Positions 33,598 through 42,666 of a stretch of DNA of 64,000 nt are shown here, one piece after another. A program made the translations under genes and the position numbers. The notes under the pieces were generated by a model, which ran no database searches, was not told the DNA's origin, and worked only from the letters and a program-made list of their open reading frames with translations. Source of the stretch: Paenibacillus glycanilyticus (GTDB lineage Bacteria; Bacillota; Bacilli; Paenibacillales; Paenibacillaceae); assembly GCF_030161375.1 (NCBI RefSeq), contig NZ_BSSQ01000006.1, positions 124,001 through 188,000 on the forward strand. The letters run 5' to 3'. Position 1 is the first letter of the stretch; each line of letters opens with the position of its first letter.

Positions 33598-34809
33598 TTA
33601 AGCGGAAGCTTGCAACTGCTCATTTCCTGAGCTATCTTTCTTCTCGAGCTTACGGCTCCATGCGGTCAGAACGACGGCGCCAAGCACCATAATCGCGCCA
33701 ATCCAAGGGGTATGAATCAAGCCAAGCCCATCGGTGATGATCCCGCCGACATAGGCTCCAATTGCGATTCCGGCGTTAAATGCCGAGATGTTAAGAGCCG
33801 AGACGACATCGATGGATTTAGGCGCATAACGTTCCGCGAGCAGGACGACATACATTTGAAGACCCGGTACATTCATAAAGGCTAAGAGGCCCATCAGGGT
33901 AATGGTTACTAATGCAGCGGCCGCGTAAGGCGCCGTGAACGTCAGAACAAGCAAAATAACCGCCTGCATAATAAACATGACTAACAAAGCCGATAACGGC
34001 TTGCGATTAGCCGCTTTGCCACCGATCAGATTGCCGATTGCGATGGCGATTCCGTACAAGACCAGAATACCCGCAATCGTACTATCCTTAAACCCGGTGA
34101 TATCGTGAAGTAACGGAGACAGATAGGTAAATACGACAAACGTGCCTCCATAGCCGAGCATGGTAACGGCAAAAGCGAGCAGCAGCCGAGTGTTTTTCAA
34201 TACTTTGAAAGGCTCGCTTAACTTCGTCCGGTTGCCCTTGCGTAAATTATTAGGCACGAGCAGCAGGTTAGTGACAAGCGCAATAACGCCAATCGCGGCA
34301 ATGGCAACAAATGCGGCGCGCCATCCGGCATGTTGCCCCAGCAAGGTGCCAAGCGGCACGCCGGTAACGGTCGCAACCGTAAGGCCGGAGAACATCATCG
34401 CAATCGCGCTGGCCCGGCGGTCCTCCGAGACAAGCTCAGCCGCGATCGTCGAACCGATGGACATAAATACGCCATGCGAGAAGGATGATATCACGCGGGC
34501 AATGAGCAGCATTGTTATGGTGTTTGCGCTGGCGGCAAGGCCGTTGCCGAGAATAAATACAATCATGATGGCAATTAGAAGACTTTTGCGCGGCACTCTT
34601 GAGGTAAGAGCCGTAAGGAGCGGAGCTCCGACGGTAACGCCAACTGCATATAAAGTAACGGATAATCCCGCTGTCGTAACGGATATATCCAGATCTTCCG
34701 AGATTAAGGGCAGAAGTCCAACACTGATGAACTCCGTTGTTCCGATGGCAAAAGAGCTGATGGCTAGCGCTAGCAGCGCAAGTGCCGAGCGGCTCTGTTT
34801 GTTAACCAT
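33598..34809 (-). CDS. MFS exporter (DHA1 family, AraJ/YdhP-like)
   Basis: 403 residues, twelve membrane segments. Opens with SALALLALAISSFAIGTTEF, the pattern of AraJ/YdhP/YtbD proteins; SRVPRKSLLIAIM is the loop 2-3 motif and GVPLGTLLGQHAGWR is motif C-like. Such proteins expel sugars, arabinosides or drugs; the substrate here is unknown. The gene is divergent from an HxlR regulator with two strong palindromes between them, so expression is likely induced by a compound that HxlR senses. The aldo/keto reductase downstream may detoxify a related aldehyde. Confidence 0.9.
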   Translation of the reverse strand: MVNKQSRSALALLALAISSFAIGTTEFISVGLLPLISEDLDISVTTAGLSVTLYAVGVTVGAPLLTALTSRVPRKSLLIAIMIVFILGNGLAASANTITMLLIARVISSFSHGVFMSIGSTIAAELVSEDRRASAIAMMFSGLTVATVTGVPLGTLLGQHAGWRAAFVAIAAIGVIALVTNLLLVPNNLRKGNRTKLSEPFKVLKNTRLLLAFAVTMLGYGGTFVVFTYLSPLLHDITGFKDSTIAGILVLYGIAIAIGNLIGGKAANRKPLSALLVMFIMQAVILLVLTFTAPYAAAALVTITLMGLLAFMNVPGLQMYVVLLAERYAPKSIDVVSALNISAFNAGIAIGAYVGGIITDGLGLIHTPWIGAIMVLGAVVLTAWSRKLEKKDSSGNEQLQASA

Positions 34810-34914
34810 AATGCTAACACTCTCCGTTTCGTAATGTTGTATTGATCGGCCGGTAAGTGCTATTATGGAGGCAATCCATCTCTATGACCAGTACGCACTA
34901 TTTTGTAATATAGA

Positions 34915-34950
34915 TACTAAAAAGTAATATAGGCACTAAAAAGTGCCTAT
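34915..34950. promoter_or_regulatory. Two tandem HxlR-type operators
   Basis: TACTAAAAAGTA (34915-34926) and the longer perfect 22-base palindrome made of ATAGGCACT (34929-34937) and AGTGCCTAT (34942-34950) around AAAA share the core ACTAAAAAGT. They are spaced about two helical turns apart (centres 34920.5 and 34939.5). They lie between the divergent MFS and HxlR genes and end 18 bases before the HxlR start, so HxlR probably controls both genes. Confidence 0.75.
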
Positions 34951-34968
34951 GGAATGGAAGTGACCTTA

Positions 34969-35340
34969 ATGGGAGCGAAAAAATACAACATCTCCGTAGA
35001 AGCAACGCTCGAAGTGATCGGAGGTAAGTGGAAATGCGTGATTCTGTGCCATCTTACGCATGGCAAGAAGCGGACAAGCGACTTCAAACGGCTTATGCCG
35101 TCCATCACGCAAAAAATGTTGACCCAGCAGCTGCGCGAGCTGGAGCAAGACGGAATCGTGAACCGGATTGTCTACAATCAGGTTCCGCCAAAAGTTGAGT
35201 ACGAGCTGACGCCATATGGGGATAGTCTTCGCCCGATCCTGGATTCCTTATGCAATTGGGGCGAGCTGCATATTATTAAAGAGTACGGCTCGAAAGCAGC
35301 CGCGCTTGAGGATAACGTGCTTAATAATTTAGAGGATTAA
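34969..35340 (+). CDS. HxlR-family transcriptional regulator
   Basis: 123 residues, one winged helix domain. ALEVIGGKWK-like segment (TLEVIGGKWKCVILCHL), RTSDFKRLMPSITQKML and ELEQDGIVNRIVY are the family blocks. Cys residues C26 and C30 in the GGKWKCVILCHL helix could be redox- or electrophile-sensing, as in YodB/HypR, but YodB senses through its N-terminal Cys, so this is only a suggestion. ATG 34969 is preferred, behind GGAAGTGA; ATG 34954 would add five residues. Divergent from the MFS exporter. Confidence 0.92.
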   Translation: MGAKKYNISVEATLEVIGGKWKCVILCHLTHGKKRTSDFKRLMPSITQKMLTQQLRELEQDGIVNRIVYNQVPPKVEYELTPYGDSLRPILDSLCNWGELHIIKEYGSKAAALEDNVLNNLED

Positions 35341-35342
35341 TA

Positions 35343-35381
35343 ACAAACAAAGCGGCCTATAGCAGGCCGCTTTGTTTGTTA
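35343..35381. terminator. Bidirectional terminator
   Basis: AACAAACAAAGCGGCCT pairs perfectly with AGGCCGCTTTGTTTGTT around a few bases. It lies between the converging HxlR and DUF11 genes. Confidence 0.88.
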
Positions 35382-35387
35382 TATAGG

Positions 35388-38300
35388 TTATTCTTCGTGA
35401 TCGTTGATGAGCACCGTAACCGGATCAGAAATGACATTGCCCGGGATAAGCACTCCTTGAGGAGTCGTATAGTTGAAAGCGAGGCTAGCACGGTTAACCG
35501 TGAGCGGATTTTCCGGTTCGAATACCGCTTGGGCGGCAAACGTAACGCGGATCGTTTGGAAGGCTCCAACCGCTCCAAGCGGAATGCCGATAGCCGGGTT
35601 CGCGCCAGGCGAACTTACGCCGTCGATAGTGACGCTGCCCGGAATAAACGCCAGACCGGCAGGTACAATGTCCTGCAACACGGCTCCACTGAGCGTTGTA
35701 TTCTCAGGATTGTTCACGACAAGCGTGAAGATGACGGAATCACCAACGAACACTTCGCTGACGTTGACGGATTTAACCACGGTTGGCGGTCTCAGAATGG
35801 TAACCGTCACTGGATTCGTGCGGACCCGCTGATCGACCAGCTGGCCATTTGGCAGCTCGAATTGGAACAAAATATCCCCCTGGTTGACGAGTACGCCCGT
35901 TGGCGGATAAGACTCGACCTTCAAGATAAAGGTAACGATATTGGTAATTCCGGCGATCATCGTGCCGAGGAACAACCCTTGATAATGATCGGCACCAGGT
36001 ACGGAGAATCCGTTCACCGTCAAGCCATTGGCCACGAAGGAGGAGCCTTCCGGCAGTACGTCAAACCATGTAGCCAAGGCGTTGTAGGAACCGGAGTTCT
36101 CGACCTCGATGGTGTAATAGACAAATTCTCCCACGAATGCAGTGGATTGCAGGGCGCTTTTTCTGGCTGTAATGATAGGCTGCGTAACCCTGATCGATAC
36201 CGTATTGGATACCGCTGGGGTCTGATCTATCTCGTCTTCATTGAACGTAACGATCGCGAAATCGTCGATTCTTGGGAACGGATCGGGAATGGAAGTGACT
36301 AAGGATTGAAAAGTAACGGTAGCGGTTGCGCCTGATGCCAACGTGCCAATATTTACGCCTGTTGTGAGGTCCCCAATGGCAGGGAGACCGTTAACCCGGA
36401 TGGATCCCGAAACGACGGAAGTACCTGGGGTTACTCTGTCCGTGACAATGACATCGGTAGCCGGGATAGGCCCGTTATTTGTCACTTCAATCGTATAATC
36501 AACAATCTGGCCAACGATGGCGCTCGTTACGCTAGCCGATTTCACGACATCGAGCGTATAGATCGGATTTTTAATAAGGACTTCATTGGATACGCCGGTT
36601 CCCGCTAATGGCGTCCGGCCCGGCGGCGTGTAGGTAAACGTCGCGTTCGCCTGGTTGACATAGAACTGGGATGGCGGCACGGCTGTCATGATAACGTTGT
36701 AGGACACCACGACCGCTGCGCCAGGCGCCACCGGTCCTACGGGAATGCCGGTAATCGGGCTTGCCGTGGCATTCACTGTACCGTTAACCATTACCGTGCC
36801 GGCAACAAACGAGCTGTAGGCGTTGAGCGGATCAAACAAGATAGGAATGATCTCGATATTACCCGTATTTGTGACCGTTACCGAGTAGTTGACGATATCG
36901 CCCACATTGGCTACCGTGACGCCTGCCCGCTTAACGAGAGAGATGCCGGGCTGAACGACGGGCACCGTAACCTCTTCGGAGTACGAAATGCCGGTAAAAG
37001 TACCTGAAGTAAACGTTTCGACGGCCTGGTCGACGAGAACCGGAGGATTAGGCAGGGAATCGACCCTTACCTGGAACGTCTGTACGACGCTAGTATTAGC
37101 CGGTAATACCGCAATCGGGATGCCGGCGATTGGGCTGGCGCTTGGGAACGGTACGCCGTCAATCGTAACGCTGCCCGCCACAAAAGAACTGCCGACAGGG
37201 ATATTGTCCGTTAAGATGACATTCGTGAGAGGTGTAGGGTTGGTGTTGGTGACCGTCACCGTATACGTAATAATTTCGCCTACGACCGCGCTTGGCAGAT
37301 CGGCTTCCTTTACGGTTGTCAGCATCGGCGAGGTGACCGGAATCTCGACCAGATTTGACGGCTCGTTACCCGTGATAATCCGGCCGTCCGGCAAGGTGAC
37401 GATATAAGCGGTATCAAAGCGGTTGCGAACGATGTTCTCAGGCGGAACGGATTCCACGAGAAGCTGATACGTAATGGTGACGACCTGAATGATATCAAGC
37501 ACGCCGATATCAATGCCAAGCCTCGGATTGTCTCCAGGTTGGTTCACGCCATTAACAAACACGCTGCCGGCAACGAAGCTGGTACTGACGGGAAGCGGAT
37601 CGGTAACAATTCCCGTGAAGTCGATGTTGCCGATATTTGTAATCGTAAGCGTGTAAGTTATGATATCCCCAACCATGGCAGTAGCCAGATCGGCTTCCTT
37701 ATGGACGATGAGAGCCGGGAGGAATACAGGGATTTCCACGACGTCGGAAGGAACGACCGTCGAGATTGGAGGAGCATCCGGCGTCGGCTTGAAAGTATAC
37801 GCTACGGTTGCCTGATCTTTCAAGAAAGGCGGATTAGGCAACGAGGTCACAAGTACTTTGAATTTAACGGTTGCTACTTGCCCCGCAGCAAGGGTGCCGA
37901 TCGGAACGCCCATCTCAGGATCAGCATCTACCATCACTCCGTTTAACGTGACGCTTCCCTGTACCAGCTCCGACCCGACAATCGCCGTATCGAACATAAC
38001 GACGGAGGTCGTTTCGACCGTTCCGGTGTTTGTAATGACAACCGTATACTCCACGGTATCCCCAATGACGGTAGCTATGGAATCCGCAGACTTGACGACC
38101 GTAATTTGCGGCTGCTGGATATCGATCTGCAGACCGACGGAATCGACCAGATAACCGTCCCCGCTTGTGATTAGCCGGAATACGGCAGCGGTTTGCGCGT
38201 TAACCAGCGTAGAGGAAACGGTGACATTCGTAATATCCCAGCCCTGACGGCCGCCGATAATATTGGAGCCCGGAGTTCCGTTAATCTGATTGCGCGTTCC

Positions 38301-39143
38301 AAAGGTTCCTGTTGTATCAAGGTTGCCTGCGTTGTTATTGATTTGCGATGCGAAGAAGTTCGTGGAGAAGTTGTTTGGACCCGACAATGGCGAAAGGGTG
38401 CCAGCGCTTTGTCCGAACAACATCCGGTCGCCCGTTTTGTTCGCGTCGCCTTCTTGCGCACCAACTAATGCTCTGCCGTTCAGTGCCCCGACAAACGGAG
38501 TGGCAAATCCCGTAATAACGGTATCTACCGGACCCTGCGAAGCTTGGATGACGGTCGCTCCTACCCGCAAAGAGAGATTTCGAAGCGGCTGAGTGGCATC
38601 TTCGTAGAAGACGGCAAGCGTCCAGCCGGCATGGTTGGAGGTCGGATCCGGAATGACGATCGTGCCGACTACCCCGCCGGTCGTATACGTTCCGGCTCCC
38701 GCCGCCGATATAAGCGAAGTAACGGTAGCCGAACGCACGTAAGCATTGGTTCCAACGCTAAGCGCAACTTCTTGGGAGGTAGCAGGATCCGGGCTGATGG
38801 AGAAGGTTCCGGCAGGGGTCGTGAAGCTAACGGCATTATTAATGAATGCACTCAAATCAACGCCGTTGTTCAGGTACGTACCGCCCCAAATCAGCTCGGC
38901 GTACAGAATCGTTGCTCCCGCAGGCAACACCAGTACGGCAGAAGAGCTGTTCAGCGCATAGTTGCCGGTTGTTCCCGCAGGATAAGTACCGAATGTCAGA
39001 GCCGTATTGGTCGTGACAAACCCGCCGATACTATCCACCGTTCCCGGTACGCCGACCGTTTCTGACCGGCTTAAGCCAAGCGTGTTTCCGGTAAAGGTTG
39101 CTCCTCCCGTACGGTTTAAGAAAAATCGGTTTACAAAAGGCAT
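35388..39143 (-). CDS. Large DUF11-repeat surface protein
   Basis: 1251 residues. The first ~340 residues form a Gly/Thr/Ser-rich beta domain (ILYAELIWGGTYLNNGVDL, SNHAGWTLAVFYED). Then come seven DUF11 repeats of about 130 residues, each opening with a K-x-A/S block and V-G-D/E-x-x-x-Y-T-x-x-x-x-N (for example VVKSADSIATVIGDTVEYT). DUF11 repeats are Ig-like surface stalks. There is no signal peptide, LPXTG or membrane anchor, so export by the general pathway is not supported; Bacillus relatives without signals occur on spore surfaces. AAAAGGAGG lies eight bases before the ATG. It is monocistronic. Spore location is inferred. Confidence 0.88.
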   Translation of the reverse strand: MPFVNRFFLNRTGGATFTGNTLGLSRSETVGVPGTVDSIGGFVTTNTALTFGTYPAGTTGNYALNSSSAVLVLPAGATILYAELIWGGTYLNNGVDLSAFINNAVSFTTPAGTFSISPDPATSQEVALSVGTNAYVRSATVTSLISAAGAGTYTTGGVVGTIVIPDPTSNHAGWTLAVFYEDATQPLRNLSLRVGATVIQASQGPVDTVITGFATPFVGALNGRALVGAQEGDANKTGDRMLFGQSAGTLSPLSGPNNFSTNFFASQINNNAGNLDTTGTFGTRNQINGTPGSNIIGGRQGWDITNVTVSSTLVNAQTAAVFRLITSGDGYLVDSVGLQIDIQQPQITVVKSADSIATVIGDTVEYTVVITNTGTVETTSVVMFDTAIVGSELVQGSVTLNGVMVDADPEMGVPIGTLAAGQVATVKFKVLVTSLPNPPFLKDQATVAYTFKPTPDAPPISTVVPSDVVEIPVFLPALIVHKEADLATAMVGDIITYTLTITNIGNIDFTGIVTDPLPVSTSFVAGSVFVNGVNQPGDNPRLGIDIGVLDIIQVVTITYQLLVESVPPENIVRNRFDTAYIVTLPDGRIITGNEPSNLVEIPVTSPMLTTVKEADLPSAVVGEIITYTVTVTNTNPTPLTNVILTDNIPVGSSFVAGSVTIDGVPFPSASPIAGIPIAVLPANTSVVQTFQVRVDSLPNPPVLVDQAVETFTSGTFTGISYSEEVTVPVVQPGISLVKRAGVTVANVGDIVNYSVTVTNTGNIEIIPILFDPLNAYSSFVAGTVMVNGTVNATASPITGIPVGPVAPGAAVVVSYNVIMTAVPPSQFYVNQANATFTYTPPGRTPLAGTGVSNEVLIKNPIYTLDVVKSASVTSAIVGQIVDYTIEVTNNGPIPATDVIVTDRVTPGTSVVSGSIRVNGLPAIGDLTTGVNIGTLASGATATVTFQSLVTSIPDPFPRIDDFAIVTFNEDEIDQTPAVSNTVSIRVTQPIITARKSALQSTAFVGEFVYYTIEVENSGSYNALATWFDVLPEGSSFVANGLTVNGFSVPGADHYQGLFLGTMIAGITNIVTFILKVESYPPTGVLVNQGDILFQFELPNGQLVDQRVRTNPVTVTILRPPTVVKSVNVSEVFVGDSVIFTLVVNNPENTTLSGAVLQDIVPAGLAFIPGSVTIDGVSSPGANPAIGIPLGAVGAFQTIRVTFAAQAVFEPENPLTVNRASLAFNYTTPQGVLIPGNVISDPVTVLINDHEE

Positions 39144-39267
39144 GCTGTGGCCTCCTTTTTACGCAAATACTGATAACTATGCTCAAATGGGCCCAATAGA
39201 CTAAGCAGACTTGCTTCAGGGTTGTACGTTTTTTGTAAAAAGGCAGATGAGATCGCGATAGGCTTGT

Positions 39268-39324
39268 TTGACGCTAATAAGACAATCGCAGTATAATTGA
39301 ATTACTAATTTAGTAATTTAGTAA
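39268..39324 (+). promoter_or_regulatory. Promoter and TTTAGTAA dyad before the DUF6530 gene
   Basis: TTGACG (39268-39273) and TATAAT (39292-39297) are 18 bases apart. Directly after the -10 lies the perfect dyad TTACTAA-t-TTAGTAA (39302-39316), then a third TTTAGTAA half-site (39317-39324). A repressor site overlapping the start of transcription is likely; the regulator is unknown. Confidence 0.55.
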
Positions 39325-39369
39325 ACTTATATCATATACATTTATGAATGAATCTGGAGGAGCATAACG

Positions 39370-39852
39370 ATGAGAATTCCTACTACATTAAAGCATAAAC
39401 CGGTTATCGTATCCGAGAATTACGAGCAAGTGGACGGGCGTTACGCGGAACATACCGACGCGAAGGGGTTGTCTCTTGGGCTTGCGCAATGGAATGACCG
39501 GGGCAAGGTTGAAATCTCGGCGAAGGTATGGCGTTATACGGGGGAGAAATGGTCGCGCCAATCCGAGGAGCTGCCGCTGCACCGCGTGCTTGATCTGGCG
39601 ATCCTCGTAGCTCGCTCGATGCAGCATTTCCGCGAGGAGTCGTACCGGTACGAGAATTTGTATGATCCGGAGCAGCCGGTCATCGACCGCATTGGTCTGC
39701 AAGGGGATGCGATGACCGTCGAAGTATGTACGGATAACGAGAAAATCAATCAGGACATCAAGCTGTTCAGCCAAGCGCTGAGCGATGACGATGAGCTGAA
39801 CGGCGAACGTCTTCGCACCTTGTCCCGCATTCTGAAGGAGCTTGGCTATTAA
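39370..39852 (+). CDS. DUF6530 family protein
   Basis: 160 residues, soluble. The N-terminal pattern LKHKPVIVSENYEQVDGRY followed by LSLGLAQWNDRG and KVWRYTGEKWSRQSEELP matches what is remembered of DUF6530. No catalytic motif or membrane segment is visible. CTGGAGGAG lies before the ATG. It has its own promoter with a strong dyad, so it is probably induced by a specific signal. Function unknown. Confidence 0.75.
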   Translation: MRIPTTLKHKPVIVSENYEQVDGRYAEHTDAKGLSLGLAQWNDRGKVEISAKVWRYTGEKWSRQSEELPLHRVLDLAILVARSMQHFREESYRYENLYDPEQPVIDRIGLQGDAMTVEVCTDNEKINQDIKLFSQALSDDDELNGERLRTLSRILKELGY

Positions 39853-39976
39853 GCTTGTGTTCGTCCTTCTCACAACAGGCGTTAGTCTTCTTGCCCGCTG
39901 GCATTCTTAAGAATGTTAGTCATGGGGCGGTATGCCATTTCATAGAATAAGGCATACCTTAAAAGGAAGTGAAGCC

Positions 39977-41773
39977 ATGAGGAGTTATCAGTGGATCAAG
40001 TGGCGTAGATTCCTCCTCAGGCTCGTAGTCCTCATCATCCTTGTTACGTTATTGTGGTCGGGAGGACCAACGGCTTGGAATGTTGCGCTTGTTGTAGCAT
40101 CCTTTTTGTTTCAGATGCTGTTTGCCGTCATCTTCATCATTATTCAATTCGTTGCGTTATTCTGGTTCCTCGCGAGAGGTCGAACGTATTGGGTACTGCC
40201 GGGAGAGACGGGCGCCACTTGGGACGATTATAGGGGCAACCCGGAGATCGTCGAGAATGCCAAGCGGATCGTCAGCTTGCTGAAGGGCGTGAAGGATTTC
40301 AAAAAGATGGGCGGCGAGGCCATTCGGGGTCTCCTGCTGTGCGGACCGCCCGGAACGGGGAAATCCTATCTAGCCCAGGTTATCGCGAACGAAGCCCAAG
40401 TGCCGTTTGCGTATGCTTCGGCTCCAAGCTTTCAGAACATGTTTTTTGGCGTCGGCAACCTGAAGGTCATGCGCATCTACAAGAAGGCCCGGAAGCTGGC
40501 CAATATTTACGGCGCCTGCATTATCTTCATTGATGAAGTAGATGCCATCGGCATGAGCAGGCAAGGCGGCGGTGGAGGCATGGGGATGTTCGGAATGGGC
40601 GGCGGCACGGGGCTGCTTAACGAGCTGCTCCTTCAAATGGACCCTCCTAACCTCGACAGCTCGAAATTCAAAAAGTTTCTTCGTCAGCTGGGCATGCTGC
40701 GCAAGAAGGCGGAACGGCCGCCCGTGCTGACCATTGCGGCAACCAACCTGCCCGATGTCCTCGATCAGGCTTTGCTCCGCCCGGGCCGGTTCGACCGGCA
40801 GCTGTGGGTAGATTCGCCGGATTATGACGGACGGATCGACGTGTTTGGTTACTACCTTAAGAAGGTGAAATGCGACGCCACGCTAACACCTGAGAAAGCA
40901 GCGCTGGATACGATCGGGTATAGCCCGGCGCAAATTAAGCACATCGTTAATGAAGCGGTCGTAATTGCGCATCAGCGGGGCGCAACGGAAGCGGGTTATG
41001 AGGACTTCCGCGCCGCGATGGAGACGTACGAATGGGGTCTCAAGCAGCCGCTTCGTTCCATGAAGGATGACGAGAAGCGGAATGTGGCTTATCACGAAGC
41101 GGGGCACGCGGTGGCGCAGTTCCTGCTCAAGCCGCATGAACGGGTATGGAAGGTTACCATTATCCGGCGCGGCGGATCGCTTGGGCTTGCGGCTACGAAG
41201 CCGACCCATGAGCGGTATAACCGGAGCGACAGCGAAATTCTGGCCCACATCCAGGTCTGTCTGGCCGCCCGCGCGGTAGAGGAAGAATTCCTCGGCAAGA
41301 AACTGAACGGAGTGACGTCCGATCTTCGTCAGGCAACCGAAAGCGCCGGCGCTTATCTCGGCATGGTCGGGATGGGGGATGAGCTATACAGCTTCCTCGC
41401 GGCCGGCTCGCGCATGGACGCCTTGAAGTCATTGCGTCCGCAGATCAATGAGTTATTGAAAGATCAGATGCAGCAGGTGAAAAAGCTGGTGCGGGATCAT
41501 GCCGATTTCGTGCACAAGATTGCCGAAGAGCTGCTCCTGCGCGGCGATTTGACCGGCGAGGAAATCGAGCAGATCTACATGGATTTGTACGGCAGATCCC
41601 GTCCGGAGCCTTCCGAGGTGAAGGTAAGCGTTACTCCGCATGCTTCGGCCAAGGCGGAGGAGGAGTCGGAAGCCGACGCCACGGAGGATGACGGAGCAGA
41701 ACAGGAAGAGGAAGAGGATAAGGAAGTTGCTCCTCCCGATTCGGATCCCGACCACAGGGAACCGGAGTCCTAA
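39977..41773 (+). CDS. FtsH-like AAA+ zinc protease lacking the external domain
   Basis: 598 residues. Two membrane helices (about residues 11-29 and 32-62) are joined by only a few residues, so the usual ~75-residue external domain is missing. The AAA domain has GPPGTGKS (Walker A), MFFGVGN (pore loop), IIFIDEVDAIG (Walker B) and LLRPGRFDR (SRH). The protease domain has HEAGH and the third zinc ligand in VTSDLRQATESAG. A Gly/Met loop (GGGGGMGMFGMGGG) follows Walker B, and the last 50 residues are very acidic. It degrades membrane or regulatory proteins; targets unknown. ATG 39977 is preferred, behind GGAAGTGA. Confidence 0.9.
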   Translation: MRSYQWIKWRRFLLRLVVLIILVTLLWSGGPTAWNVALVVASFLFQMLFAVIFIIIQFVALFWFLARGRTYWVLPGETGATWDDYRGNPEIVENAKRIVSLLKGVKDFKKMGGEAIRGLLLCGPPGTGKSYLAQVIANEAQVPFAYASAPSFQNMFFGVGNLKVMRIYKKARKLANIYGACIIFIDEVDAIGMSRQGGGGGMGMFGMGGGTGLLNELLLQMDPPNLDSSKFKKFLRQLGMLRKKAERPPVLTIAATNLPDVLDQALLRPGRFDRQLWVDSPDYDGRIDVFGYYLKKVKCDATLTPEKAALDTIGYSPAQIKHIVNEAVVIAHQRGATEAGYEDFRAAMETYEWGLKQPLRSMKDDEKRNVAYHEAGHAVAQFLLKPHERVWKVTIIRRGGSLGLAATKPTHERYNRSDSEILAHIQVCLAARAVEEEFLGKKLNGVTSDLRQATESAGAYLGMVGMGDELYSFLAAGSRMDALKSLRPQINELLKDQMQQVKKLVRDHADFVHKIAEELLLRGDLTGEEIEQIYMDLYGRSRPEPSEVKVSVTPHASAKAEEESEADATEDDGAEQEEEEDKEVAPPDSDPDHREPES

Positions 41774-41785
41774 CAGGATGAAGAC

Positions 41786-41813
41786 GGACCCAGCCCTTGC
41801 GGCTGGGTCTTTT
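41786..41813 (+). terminator. Intrinsic terminator of the FtsH-like gene
   Basis: GGACCCAGCC pairs with GGCTGGGTC around CTTGC, followed by TTTT. Confidence 0.85.
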
Positions 41814-41868
41814 GCTGCGGGGATGATACAATGTAGCCATAGCTAGAGAGGAGCGGAGACATTTACGC

Positions 41869-42594
41869 ATGACACAGATTATGGAACGAAAAGGCGTCTT
41901 TTTTGACGTAGACGATACTTTGTACGATCATTTATCCCCTTTCCGGCAAGCCGTTGCGGCCGTCATCGGAGAGCGTGAAGGTTTCCCTTACGATGAGGCG
42001 TATCACCGGATGAGGTACTATAGCGACAAGCTGTCGCTGGAGATGGGCGGGGCGGGCGTCATGGAGAACGACTCGAGCACGGAGCTGATGCGCCGGAAGC
42101 GCTTCGAGCTGGCCCTTGCTGAATTTGGCGTGAAGCTGACGGAGAAGCAGGCCGCGGACATGCAGGCGGCTTATATCGGCTGCCAGTTCAACATTACGAT
42201 GTTCGACGGCGCCAAAGAGCTGATCAAGCGGCTGGTGAAAGCCGGTATTGTCGTAGGTTTGCTCACGAATGGCGCGGAGAATCATCAGCTTCGCAAAATC
42301 CGGGCGATGGAGCTGGATCATCTGATTCCGCCGGAGCGCCAGTTCATCTCGGGCAAGGTGGGCTGGGACAAGCCGGATACGCGGGTATTTCGCCATGTGA
42401 ATGAAGCAACCGGCACAAGACCCGAGAATTGCGTATATATCGGCGATTCCTGGCGCAATGACGTCATTGGCGCGCTTGACGCCGGCTGGTCCGTCATTTG
42501 GTTCAACCACCGGTCTGCGAATCCGGAGACCGACACGCATACACCTACTCATACGGCAGCAAGCTATGAGGAATTGGCCGGGCTGCTGTTTTAA
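41869..42594 (+). CDS. HAD-superfamily hydrolase (subfamily IA)
   Basis: 241 residues. Motif I FFDVDDTLYDH (nucleophile Asp and acid Asp), motif II LLTNGA, Lys of motif III in KPDTRVF, motif IV YIGDSWRNDVIGA. The helical cap lies between residues about 15 and 90. Such proteins remove phosphate from nucleotides or sugar phosphates (YjjG/YfnB-like). AGAGAGGAGCGG precedes the ATG by about ten bases. Monocistronic, with its own terminator. Exact substrate unknown. Confidence 0.9.
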   Translation: MTQIMERKGVFFDVDDTLYDHLSPFRQAVAAVIGEREGFPYDEAYHRMRYYSDKLSLEMGGAGVMENDSSTELMRRKRFELALAEFGVKLTEKQAADMQAAYIGCQFNITMFDGAKELIKRLVKAGIVVGLLTNGAENHQLRKIRAMELDHLIPPERQFISGKVGWDKPDTRVFRHVNEATGTRPENCVYIGDSWRNDVIGALDAGWSVIWFNHRSANPETDTHTPTHTAASYEELAGLLF

Positions 42595-42619
42595 TGCTAG
42601 TCCACGTTTTGGACAAGGA

Positions 42620-42654
42620 AGAAGACCCGGCTCGGAGGTGCCGGGTCTTCTTTT
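42620..42654. terminator. Terminator between convergent genes
   Basis: AGAAGACCCGGC pairs with GCCGGGTCTTCT around CTCGGAGGT-like bases, followed by TTTT on the plus strand. Confidence 0.88.
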
Positions 42655-42666
42655 GCCCCAGGGGCT

